Both the position numbers and the translations under genes were made by a program. From NCBI GenBank assembly GCA_947470885.1, contig CANIXE010000131.1, positions 1 through 6,328 of the forward strand: a DNA stretch of 6,328 nt. Reading direction: 5' to 3'. Source of the stretch: Planctomycetota bacterium. GTDB taxonomy: Bacteria; Planctomycetota; UBA11346. Of the stretch, positions 1-6,214 are shown one piece after another; within the stretch, counting starts at the first letter, position 1, and each line of letters begins with the position of its first letter. The notes below the pieces were generated by a model. That model searched no databases. It saw nothing but the letters and a program-made list of their open reading frames with translations, and was not told the DNA's origin.

Positions 1-1154
1 CCAAGCTCACCGGGTCCTGCCCGGCGGTTGCTCCCGGGAAAATTTTGGTCCACGGCGTCAGCCTGGGGGAGACCGCGTTGATGCGTCCCCTGGTGCCCCG
101 GCTGGAGGCCGCCCTGGGCACCGGCTGCCTGCTGACCACCACCACGGAAACCGGCTGGCAAGGTCTGGAGAAAAGTTTCCCCGACCATCCCCGGGCCTTC
201 CTGCCCTTCGATCTGCCCTGGGCCGTGGCCCGGTTTCTGGATGCGGCCAAGCCCCGGGCGGTGGTCCTTCTGGAGTCGGAATTCTGGCCCCTGCTGGTCC
301 TCGCCTGCCACCGTCGGGGCATCCCCGTGGTGGTGGCCAATGCGCGGATGAGCGAACGTTCCTTCACCCGTCTGGGCCGCCTGCCTCTGGTCCGGCCCCT
401 GCTGGCGGGCTACGCCGGGGCCGCGGCCCAGAACGCGCTCTTTGCCGAACGTCTCTCCGCCCTGGGCATCCCCCGGGTGGCGGTTACCGGGACGATGAAG
501 GCGGATCTGGTGAAGGCCGCCGACCCCGCCGCCGCCCGGGCCGAGGCCACCCGCACCGGCCTGGATCCGGCGAAGCCCCTGCTGCTTTTGGCCTCCACGA
601 GCCCCGGCGAGGAAGCCGCGGTCCTCGCCGGCCGGCTCCCCGCCTGGCAGGCCCGGGGCTGGCAGGTGGCCATCGCCCCCCGCCATCCGGAACGGGGGAT
701 GGACATCGCCGCCCTGGTCTCCGCTTGGGGTGGCACGCCCCGGCGCACCAGCCAGGGTCAAACCGTGGCTGCGGGGGAGGTCGCCATCGTTGACGAAATC
801 GGCCGCCTGGGGGCGCTGTACGCTCTGGCGGCAAATTCAGGGATCGCCGTGGTGGGCGGTTCCCTGGGATCGGGCCGGGGCGGTCAGAACATGCTGGAGG
901 CTGCCGCCGCCGGCTGCGCCACCGTGGTTGGCTGGGATGTGGTCAACCAGCCGGATGCCATGGCCCTGTTGCGGGCGGCAGACGGCGTGGTGGAGGTCAC
1001 CGCCGGGACGGCCCAGGACGCGTTGGAGGACCTGGCCGGGGATGCTCCCCGTCGGCAGCGCCTGGGTCTGGCGGGGAAGCAGGCTTGGCAGGCGGGTTTG
1101 GGAGCGGCGGACCGCACCGCGGCCCATCTGGTGGGGATCCTGGCGGGTCGCTGA
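1..1154 (+). CDS. waaA: 3-deoxy-D-manno-octulosonic acid (Kdo) transferase, 5' partial
   Basis: The enzyme transfers Kdo from CMP-Kdo to lipid A precursor at the inner face of the cytoplasmic membrane, the first step of LPS core assembly. The gene enters from the left edge. The frame is open from the first full codon at 3 and already reads family sequence (PGKILVHGVSLGE), so a TTG at 45 is not the true start. By comparison with the roughly 425-residue E. coli protein, about 35-40 N-terminal residues, including the membrane anchor, are missing. Visible landmarks are the acceptor-site Glu in VHGVSLGE (GAG at 69), the FDLPWAVARFL and LLESEFWP blocks, ANARMSERS, GTMKADL, ASTSPGEE, APRHPER, and the C-terminal donor-site motif GGSLGSGRGGQNMLEAA (from about 855). 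The last has Gln-Asn-Met where proteobacterial enzymes usually have His-Asn-Pro. The stop is TGA at 1152. The identity is secure. Whether it adds one or several Kdo residues cannot be read from the sequence. Confidence 0.95.
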   Translation, partial: KLTGSCPAVAPGKILVHGVSLGETALMRPLVPRLEAALGTGCLLTTTTETGWQGLEKSFPDHPRAFLPFDLPWAVARFLDAAKPRAVVLLESEFWPLLVLACHRRGIPVVVANARMSERSFTRLGRLPLVRPLLAGYAGAAAQNALFAERLSALGIPRVAVTGTMKADLVKAADPAAARAEATRTGLDPAKPLLLLASTSPGEEAAVLAGRLPAWQARGWQVAIAPRHPERGMDIAALVSAWGGTPRRTSQGQTVAAGEVAIVDEIGRLGALYALAANSGIAVVGGSLGSGRGGQNMLEAAAAGCATVVGWDVVNQPDAMALLRAADGVVEVTAGTAQDALEDLAGDAPRRQRLGLAGKQAWQAGLGAADRTAAHLVGILAGR

Positions 1155-1197
1155 AACCCACGGGGACCGCCGGTTAGGCGGAAGATCCCAAGGGTTT
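1154..1197 (+). terminator. Nested stem-loop at the waaA stop codon, possible terminator or attenuator
   Basis: Three nested helices give about 15 base pairs: AAACCC (1154-1159) with GGGTTT (1192-1197), GGGA (1163-1166) with TCCC (1186-1189), and CCGCC (1167-1171) with GGCGG (1177-1181). They close on a GGTTA loop, with small internal loops of 3+2 and 0+4 bases. The outer arm starts on the last base of the waaA stop. Only TTT ends the hairpin and the following bases are CCCC, so it lacks a standard uridine tract. It could therefore be a weak terminator, a partial read-through site before the transporter, or an RNA 3'-end stabiliser. Confidence 0.4.
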
Positions 1198-1215
1198 CCC
1201 CAGGAATAATCAGGC

Positions 1216-1233
1216 ATGGCGCAGAATATATGA
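1216..1233 (+). CDS. Possible 5-codon leader peptide (MAQNI) coupled to the transporter start
   Basis: ATG at 1216 opens a frame of five codons ending in TGA at 1231-1233. This overlaps the transporter's ATG (1230) as ATGA, the usual arrangement for translational coupling. An AGGA lies at 1202-1205, ten bases before the mini-ORF start, a slightly long spacing. The transporter ATG has no clear Shine-Dalgarno of its own, so ribosomes ending the mini-ORF could restart there. A five-codon frame can arise by chance, and the peptide need not have any function. Confidence 0.25.
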   Translation: MAQNI

Positions 1234-2696
1234 TCGCTAGCATCTCCGACCATATGAGTGACGCGGTCGGTGCCCCAGGGTCCAGTAGCCGTCCTCCCTC
1301 CGTTCGCTCGTCCCTCGCGGCCTCGGTGTTGGAAGCCGCCTCGGTAGGCGGCATGTTCGCCTGCCTGGAGGCCTGGATCGTCCCCCTGGTCCAAGGTCGG
1401 CTGGGGGCGGCGGCGGCGGTCATCGGCTTCCTGGCGATGCTGCCTCAACTATCGGCGATCCTCTTGGGCCCTTTTACCGGGGCTATGATCGCCCGTCTGG
1501 GCGGACCCCGGCGGGTGGCCATCCACCATGGGTGGTTCCAGGTGGCGGGCTTCCTGCTCCTCCAGATTCCGTTGGCGGTCAGCGTTGAGGGCCACCCGCC
1601 CGCCTGGGCGGTGCCCCTGGCGGTGGCGGTGGTCGTGGTCATGAACGGCGTCGGTGCGGTGTTCGGTGGTCCAGCGTGGGTGGCGTGGATGGGCGGCCTG
1701 ATCCCCCACCGGGTGATGGGTCGGTTCACCGGCCACCGAAATCGGATCTTCCACATCAGCCGACTGGCTTTTGCCGGTCTGTTCGCCCTGGTGATGATGT
1801 GGTTGCCGTTGACGGCGGGAATCCACGGCCTGCAATTTGTCCTCGCGGTGGCCGCGGCCAGTCGTCTGGCCAGCATTTGTTGGCAGACCCGGCAGATCGA
1901 TCCGGTTCCTCGCCGAGGACCGCTCCCCAGCCGGTCCCGGCCCTTGGAAGCCACCATCACCACCTTCCGCCAGTTTCTCGGTTCCCTGACCACCACGCCC
2001 TTCGGCAAATTCACCCTGGTGTGGTCGTTGTTGAATGTCGGTCTGCAATTGGCCGGGCCGTACTATGCGACGTTCCTGGTGGCCAAACACGTCGAAGGCG
2101 GTTTGGACCTGGGCAGCCAGGCGGTGCTGTATTCTGTGCTGGTCTACCTGAACACCGTGGTCCGGCTGTTTTTCTACCCCTATGCCGGCCGACTGGTGGA
2201 CCGGATCGGTGCCGCCACGGCCTTCAATCGCTGTCTGGTGATGATGGCCCTCATCCCCTTGGGTTGGGGCTTGGCAGCCCTGACCGAGGCGGCGTGGCCG
2301 GTCCTGATCATCGAGGTGTTCAGCGGGTTCGCCTGGGCCTTGGCGGACCTTTCCGTGGGACCGTTGCTGTTCCGCTGCCATTCCAATCCCGCCCAGCGCA
2401 GCCGCCTGGTGGGCTGGCATTCCACGGTGGTCAACGTCTGCTGTGTCGCCGGCACCGGCCTGGGGATGCTGCTCCTGGCCCTGCCAGCGATCCCGGGGGT
2501 GAATCCCTACCTGGTCCTGTTCGGATTCGCCTTCCTGCTGCGGATCCCAGCGGTGGTCTTGGCCCGAAAGCTGATGCCCGAGGATTCCGTGAAAGGTGAG
2601 CCTGTCTCCCTCTGGCGGATGATCCCCGGCGCAGACATCCCCCTCGATTTTGGACGCTCGGTGTTTGGCCGGTTCTTCCGGCCGGATGACGATTAG
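1230..2696 (+). CDS. Major facilitator superfamily transporter, 12 predicted helices, substrate unknown
   Basis: This is an integral inner-membrane carrier of 488 residues. A hydrophilic, Ser/Pro-rich N-terminus of about 30 residues precedes hydrophobic segments at roughly 35-55, 63-83, 97-117, 124-147, 178-195, 199-218, 258-283, 297-317, 333-351, 355-381, 400-420 and 425-445. A basic cytoplasmic loop at about 219-257 separates the two six-helix halves. The loop between helices 2 and 3 (GPFTGAMIARLGGPRR) is a degenerate MFS motif A, and the equivalent loop between helices 8 and 9 (YAGRLVDRIG) keeps it well. The segment WVAWMGGLIPHRVMGRFTGHR (with W153 and the Gly-Arg-Phe) after helix 4 resembles a signature I recall from a poorly characterised MFS group with NSWMADLVP-like sequences. 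The start is uncertain: ATG at 1230 or ATG at 1254 (residue 9), neither with a strong ribosome site. It lies 75 bases after waaA on the same strand, but that is weak evidence for an envelope role. No substrate can be assigned. Confidence 0.85.
   Translation: MIASISDHMSDAVGAPGSSSRPPSVRSSLAASVLEAASVGGMFACLEAWIVPLVQGRLGAAAAVIGFLAMLPQLSAILLGPFTGAMIARLGGPRRVAIHHGWFQVAGFLLLQIPLAVSVEGHPPAWAVPLAVAVVVVMNGVGAVFGGPAWVAWMGGLIPHRVMGRFTGHRNRIFHISRLAFAGLFALVMMWLPLTAGIHGLQFVLAVAAASRLASICWQTRQIDPVPRRGPLPSRSRPLEATITTFRQFLGSLTTTPFGKFTLVWSLLNVGLQLAGPYYATFLVAKHVEGGLDLGSQAVLYSVLVYLNTVVRLFFYPYAGRLVDRIGAATAFNRCLVMMALIPLGWGLAALTEAAWPVLIIEVFSGFAWALADLSVGPLLFRCHSNPAQRSRLVGWHSTVVNVCCVAGTGLGMLLLALPAIPGVNPYLVLFGFAFLLRIPAVVLARKLMPEDSVKGEPVSLWRMIPGADIPLDFGRSVFGRFFRPDDD
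2667..2683. other. Perfect hairpin inside the transporter 3' end
   Basis: GGCCGG (2667-2672) and CCGGCC (2678-2683) form a perfect 6-bp stem with a TTCTT loop. It lies 11 bases before the transporter stop codon and 20 bases beyond the end of the convergent HDOD gene. Neither strand has a T-run after it, so it is not a standard intrinsic terminator. In the 7-base gap between the two stops it is the only obvious structure that could mark 3' ends. Confidence 0.3.
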
Positions 2697-2703
2697 GCCG
2701 ATA

Positions 2704-3558
2704 TCAGCTGGCCATCGCCATCAATTGCTTGGCGTTGTCCACTTCGTCGTTCACCCGGGTCAAAAGTTCCACCAGGGCGTTCTTGTCCAGGCCCAGGTGC
2801 TTCCACACCTCGGTGTCCAGGGTGGGGTCGTCGCATTCGCCGCTGACCCGGAGCTTTTTCAGGCCGCACAGGTATTCCGAGAACAGGCACATGGCGACCA
2901 TGCCCTGCTGCCGGCCCTTGGCCAGGTCGTACTGGTTTTTGATGGTCTCGGTGATCGCCGGTTCCAGTTCCCAGCGGGCGGCGAGCCAGGCGCCGATCTC
3001 TGCATCATCCGTGCTCAGGACTTCCCGGGCGGCGCCGTGGAAGCTGAGTTTGTACTCCTTGGCGACGGCGACGATGGCCCGGGTCTCGTCCGGGGCGTTC
3101 TCCACCAGGATCAGCTTGCCGATGCCTTTCAGCAGACCGATGGTGTAGCCCAGTTCTGGGTCGCAGACCTTGGATTTTTCTGCGATCATCCGGCAGAGGC
3201 AGGCGGACACCGCGCTGTGGGCCCAGAAGGCCTTCATGTTGAAAGCAGCGTTCTGTTGCTGGAAGGCATTCAGTACCGAGATGGAGAGGGCGATGGAGCG
3301 GATGGTCTTGAAGCCCAGGATCCGCACCGCGGCATCCAGATCGTGGACCGGCTCTTTCAGGCCGTAGTAGACGCTGTTCACCATCCGCAGCATCTTTGAC
3401 ACCATGGCTCCGTCCTTGACCATGATCCCGGAAATCTGATCGGAATTTGCCATGGGATCGTTCACCAGGCGGGACACCTGGGTGACCACCTCGGGAAGCG
3501 ACGGGATGGTATGGACCCGGTCGATGATGTCTTCGAACGAAGCGCGGTTGATGGCCAC
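2704..3558 (-). CDS. Single-domain HDOD protein with degenerate HD residues
   Basis: HDOD domains are HD-phosphohydrolase relatives that generally lack catalytic residues and act as regulatory scaffolds in signalling. This protein is 284 residues, essentially one domain at about 8-205: RVHTIPSLPEVV (15-25), IVKDGAMVSKMLRMVNSVYYG-type core (45-66, with K55 and N61), AVRILGFKTIRSIALS (77-92), FWAHSAVSA (111-119, W112 and H114 kept) and GLLKGIGKLIL (141-151). In the last motif the usual His-Asp pair is Lys144-Gly145, and in TDDAEIGAWL (183-192) the usual His is Asp185. Metal-dependent hydrolysis is therefore unlikely. The C-terminal 80 residues are helical with no recognised domain. I chose GTG at 3558 because GGAG lies seven bases upstream and the family homology begins there. 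The frame stays open to 4158, but that extension runs antisense through menE and looks like GC-rich noise. No receiver, GGDEF or EAL partner is present in the window. Confidence 0.88.
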   Translation of the reverse strand: MAINRASFEDIIDRVHTIPSLPEVVTQVSRLVNDPMANSDQISGIMVKDGAMVSKMLRMVNSVYYGLKEPVHDLDAAVRILGFKTIRSIALSISVLNAFQQQNAAFNMKAFWAHSAVSACLCRMIAEKSKVCDPELGYTIGLLKGIGKLILVENAPDETRAIVAVAKEYKLSFHGAAREVLSTDDAEIGAWLAARWELEPAITETIKNQYDLAKGRQQGMVAMCLFSEYLCGLKKLRVSGECDDPTLDTEVWKHLGLDKNALVELLTRVNDEVDNAKQLMAMAS

Positions 3559-3658
3559 GGCGGAACTCCAGTGGCGGAAGTCTACCCCAGCTTCGGAGAA
3601 CGCGCCACCCCCCGACCGGCGGACTGGAGCGCCCGCGTCCCGCCATAGCGTCCAGGGC
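3559..3658. promoter_or_regulatory. Divergent intergenic region between HDOD gene and menE
   Basis: These 100 bases separate two divergent starts, so promoters for both should lie here or inside the opposing gene. I cannot identify a convincing -10/-35 pair; the stretch is GC-rich. It holds the HDOD gene's Shine-Dalgarno (CTCC on the plus strand, 3566-3569). It also has linked inverted repeats: CTCCA (3566-3570) with TGGAG (3625-3629), and GTGGCG (3571-3576) with CGCCAC (3603-3608). In the HDOD mRNA these could fold over the ribosome site. Confidence 0.35.
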
Positions 3659-4996
3659 ATGCTGTTGATCCCCGAGCCCACCGTCGATGGACGCTGGTTC
3701 CTCCCCGAGGCGGGGGGTGCGGCGGCCTGGCTGGCCGCCCAGGGTTTCCAGGCGGGGGATCGCCTGGGCTTTGCCGTCGCTCCCGGTCCGGTGGCGGCGG
3801 GGATGTTGCAGGCTGCATTTGAAATGGGGATCTGCCTGGTGCTGTTCAACCGCCGCCTGACCCCGGGGGAATGCGCGGCCCTGCACGCCCGCTCCCGGGT
3901 GCGGACGGTGCTGATCAGTGGCGAGCATCCCCTGGGTGTTCTGGACATTCCCCGGCTGGAGGTGCCCGACACGCTGCCCCCAAGCCCCGCGCCCAGGTCG
4001 ATTCCCGGGGAGGATCTGCCCGCCCTGGTTCTGTTCACCAGCGGCACCACCGGCCAGGCCAAGGCGGCGGTGCTCTCCCGGGGCGCGGTCCGGGCGGCGG
4101 CTCGGTCCAGCGGGTTGCGGATGGCATTGTCTCCCGTCGACACCTGGTTGGGGTGCATGCCCTTGGATCACGCGGGCGGAGCGATGGTGATCCTTCGCCA
4201 AATCGTTGCCGGCTGCCGGGTGTTGCTTCGCCCTCGTTTCGACACCGCCGAGGTGAATGACCTCCTCGACGCCGGTCAGGCCACCGGCCTCAGCGTGGTG
4301 CCGACGATGCTCCACCGTCTGGTGGCCGCCCGGGAGGGTCGGCCCTGGCCCCGGAGCTTGCGCCTGATCCTGTCTGGGGGCGGACCCTTGGCCGAGCCGT
4401 TGGCCCGGGCCAGCCTGGCCCTGGGTCTGGCCCCGGTCCAGACCTACGGATTGACCGAATGCGCCGGCCAGCTCTGCACCCTGGACCCGGAGGACGCCGC
4501 CGCCGGCATCGGCACCTGCGGTCCTCCAGTGGCGGGGATGAACGTGCGGATTCGGGATGGTCAGGTGGAATTCCGCGGCCCGGGGTTGTTCGCCGGCTAC
4601 GAGGACGCCGCGGGGGTTCCCCGCTTGCCCCTCACCCCGGATGGCTGGTTCGCCAGCGGGGATTTGGGGACATTGGATGAGTCAGGCCGGCTGGTGCTCC
4701 ATGGCCGGCGGAGCGACCTGATCGTCAGTGGCGGCGAGAACGTGTATCCCGCTGAGGTGGAGGGCGTGCTGGAGGCCCATCCCCGGGTTGCCGAGGCCAT
4801 GGTCCATGGCGAAGCCGACAGCGAGTGGGGCCAGGTGGTCTGGGCCACGGTGGTCACCCGGGATGGGCTGGACCTGACTGAGGAGGAGTGTCGGGCGGCA
4901 GTGGCCGGGCTGGCGGGGTACAAGCGGCCCCGGCGCTGGCGGTTCGTCACCGCCCTGCCCCGGACGGCGTCGGGGAAGCTCAGCAGACGGAAATGA
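3659..4996 (+). CDS. menE: o-Succinylbenzoate-CoA ligase (acyl-adenylate-forming enzyme)
   Basis: MenE activates o-succinylbenzoate with ATP and CoA to o-succinylbenzoyl-CoA, the substrate of MenB in menaquinone synthesis. The 445-residue protein matches the MenE size (about 450-490). Motifs appear in order: the ATP-binding loop FTSGTTGQAK (126-135), CMPLDHAGG (166-174), the adenylate motif QTYGLTECAGQLCTL (261-275) close to the MenE version of YGxTE, FASGDLG (331-337, Asp335 for the ribose), GRRSDLIVSGGENVYPAEVE (349-368) with the hinge region, and LPRTASGK (433-440) with the catalytic Lys440. I set the start at ATG 3659 because family-like sequence begins there; its ribosome site is poor. 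The frame stays open upstream, and ATG 3551 is an alternative that would overlap the HDOD start by eight bases and add Pro/Arg-rich residues. Other men genes are absent from the window, so substrate is inferred from sequence alone. A different small acyl-CoA ligase remains possible. Confidence 0.82.
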   Translation: MLLIPEPTVDGRWFLPEAGGAAAWLAAQGFQAGDRLGFAVAPGPVAAGMLQAAFEMGICLVLFNRRLTPGECAALHARSRVRTVLISGEHPLGVLDIPRLEVPDTLPPSPAPRSIPGEDLPALVLFTSGTTGQAKAAVLSRGAVRAAARSSGLRMALSPVDTWLGCMPLDHAGGAMVILRQIVAGCRVLLRPRFDTAEVNDLLDAGQATGLSVVPTMLHRLVAAREGRPWPRSLRLILSGGGPLAEPLARASLALGLAPVQTYGLTECAGQLCTLDPEDAAAGIGTCGPPVAGMNVRIRDGQVEFRGPGLFAGYEDAAGVPRLPLTPDGWFASGDLGTLDESGRLVLHGRRSDLIVSGGENVYPAEVEGVLEAHPRVAEAMVHGEADSEWGQVVWATVVTRDGLDLTEEECRAAVAGLAGYKRPRRWRFVTALPRTASGKLSRRK

Positions 4997-5016
4997 AGGG
5001 CCCGTGGTCTTTATTA
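4996..5016 (+). terminator. Weak hairpin plus T/A-rich tail after menE
   Basis: Bases 4996-5002 (AAGGGCC) can pair with 5006-5012 (GGTCTTT) around a CGT loop, with two G-T wobbles. TTATTA-type sequence overlaps the 3' arm and follows it. The structure sits exactly in the 20-base gap between the convergent menE and thiD stops. The stem is weak, so this is a tentative intrinsic terminator for menE. Confidence 0.25.
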
Positions 5017-5859
5017 TCAGTGAAGGCCATGGCCCCCGTGGATCGGCGGGGCGATGAGCTGTTCCCGGACGGTGACGCTGTGCCACAGGGCGGACCGGCC
5101 GCTGGCGGCCACCGGGGCGGCGGCAATGGCGGCACTGACGAACAGCTTGGCGGCCATCACCGCCTCCCGCAGGCTGTCTCCCTTGGACAGGTTGGCGGCG
5201 ATGGCGGCGGCATGGGCCGACCCAGCGCCATGGACCTTGGCCCGGGGGAAGGTGGGGCTGGCAAAATGGCGGACGCCATCCAGGGCCGCCAGCACGTCCA
5301 GACTGTCCCCGTTGTGGGTGCCGCCGGTGACCAGGGTCGGACAGCCGTGGCGGCGCAGGAGTTCCCGGGCGGCGTGCTCCATGTCCTCGTTGGTCAGGCA
5401 TTCATCCATGCCCACCAGCTGGGCCGCTTCGAAGCGGTTGGGGGTGGCCACCGTCGCCCGGGGCAGCAGCTCATCCTTGAGGACGCTGACCATTTCCGGG
5501 GTCATCAGGGGAATGCCCTGGCTGCTGGCCAGCACCGGATCCAGGACCACCGGGATGCCCTGGTGCTCCCGCAACCAGCGGGCGATCACCCGCATGGTCG
5601 CCACCGAGGGGCACAGGCCCACCTTGACGGCGGTGGGCATCAGGTCCTCGCCGATGGCATCCAGCTGGGCCCGGACGTTGGCCTCTGGAACCTGGTGGAG
5701 GTCCCGCAGGGTGCCAAAGCTTTGCGCCGCCACCGCGGTCACCACCGAGGCGCCGTAGCTGGATAACGCGGTGAAGGTTTTCAGATCGCCCTGGATGCCG
5801 GCACCCCCCGAGGAGTCCGACACACCGATGGCGAGACAGACGGCTGGGAATCCACGCAT
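5017..5859 (-). CDS. thiD: ThiD-type hydroxymethylpyrimidine (phosphate) kinase with altered GTGC motif
   Basis: ThiD phosphorylates 4-amino-5-hydroxymethyl-2-methylpyrimidine twice to the pyrophosphate used by thiamin-phosphate synthase in the cytoplasm. The protein is 280 residues (E. coli ThiD is about 266) and belongs to the ribokinase fold. Visible blocks are SDSSGGAGIQGDLKTFTAL (14-32), YGASVVTAVAAQ (35-46), AVKVGLCPS (77-85), VVLDPVLASSQG (104-115), LLPRATVATPNRFEA (131-145), TLVTGGTHNGDSLDVL (175-190) and HGAGSAHAAAIAA (210-222). In most ThiD proteins the last block is G-T/S-G-C-T; here Cys is Ser214 (codon 5218-5220) and the next residue is Ala. Thr in LVTGG is known in some proteobacterial ThiD proteins in place of Lys. 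ATG 5859 fits the family N-terminus; upstream only GGATGA resembles a ribosome site. I see no TPP riboswitch upstream. A related kinase for another vitamin B6-like or pyrimidine substrate cannot be excluded. Confidence 0.85.
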   Translation of the reverse strand: MRGFPAVCLAIGVSDSSGGAGIQGDLKTFTALSSYGASVVTAVAAQSFGTLRDLHQVPEANVRAQLDAIGEDLMPTAVKVGLCPSVATMRVIARWLREHQGIPVVLDPVLASSQGIPLMTPEMVSVLKDELLPRATVATPNRFEAAQLVGMDECLTNEDMEHAARELLRRHGCPTLVTGGTHNGDSLDVLAALDGVRHFASPTFPRAKVHGAGSAHAAAIAANLSKGDSLREAVMAAKLFVSAAIAAAPVAASGRSALWHSVTVREQLIAPPIHGGHGLH

Positions 5860-5898
5860 GGCGGCATCATCCGACGTCCGGGGTCAGAGGAAAGGTCC

Positions 5899-5930
5899 GG
5901 TCGTCCGGTCGTCCGGCCGTCCGGTCGTCC
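5899..5930. repeat. Octamer tandem repeat, four copies of GGTCGTCC
   Basis: Four contiguous units start at 5899, 5907, 5915 and 5923. Three are exactly GGTCGTCC and the third is GGCCGTCC. A partial unit (GGTCC) precedes at 5894. The array begins 40 bases upstream of the thiD start, so on the thiD strand (GGACGACC units) it would lie in the 5' untranslated region or near the promoter. Copy number could vary by slippage. Confidence 0.9.
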
Positions 5931-6039
5931 CTACTGCCTATGATGATGAAGAACGAAGAATTCAGTTCGTGGGGTCGTTTCAGGAATTTGATGATGGCAG
6001 AACTGGGGTTGTATTGACCCTACATGTTGCATTGGATTT

Positions 6040-6170
6040 TTCACGCGGAGGCGCGGAGAACACCGTTCTTTCGCGCTGAGCCATCGTCATCGACGGATCA
6101 CCCACCTGGTGAACGTTTATTTCTGTTTCAACCTCTTGCCTTCTCCGCGCCTCACGCGTCTCTGCGTGAA
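6040..6170. repeat. Imperfect inverted-repeat element with CGCGGAG-type heptamers
   Basis: The left arm (6040-6060) starts TTCACGC and ends AGGCGCGGAGAA. The right arm (6141-6170), read on the minus strand, starts and ends with the same 7 and 12 bases but is nine bases longer inside. The left arm has two CGCGGAG heptamers (6044, 6052) and the right arm has three related units. The arms flank about 80 bases that encode nothing recognisable. This looks like a REP-like or MITE-like intergenic unit; similar ACGCGGAG-rich sequences are, from memory, frequent between genes in Verrucomicrobiota. Confidence 0.65.
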
Positions 6171-6214
6171 TCCATCGCCGGATGAAGGTTGATTGATCCG
6201 GAAGCGGCTCGCCC

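Noticed and set aside
1449..2420. Long minus-strand open frame opposite the transporter.
   Set aside because: The product is His/Gln/Gly-rich without a plausible fold, while the plus strand encodes clear membrane helices.
3452..3658. N-terminal extension of menE back to 3452.
   Set aside because: The extra residues overlap the start of the HDOD gene in antisense and lack acyl-ligase character; family sequence begins at ATG 3659.
2704..4158. A 484-codon version of the HDOD gene beginning at 4158.
   Set aside because: The first 200 residues are low-complexity Arg/Pro/Ala sequence lying antisense to menE. HDOD similarity and a good ribosome site begin at the GTG at 3558.
4888..5766. Long plus-strand open frames across thiD (4888-5766 and 5054-5758).
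   Set aside because: They read Gly/His/Arg-rich nonsense and mirror thiD codons. High GC at third positions keeps antisense frames open.
5894..5930. CRISPR array.
   Set aside because: The units are 8 bases, directly adjacent and without spacers, so this is a simple tandem repeat.
5860..6000. TPP riboswitch upstream of thiD.
   Set aside because: I looked on the minus strand for the conserved CUGAGA and the ACCUGAUC-type thi-box elements and did not find them in a fitting layout.
5771..6079. 102-codon plus-strand frame entering the right-hand gap.
   Set aside because: It starts inside thiD in antisense, runs through the octamer array and the left arm of the inverted repeat, and shows no recognisable domain.
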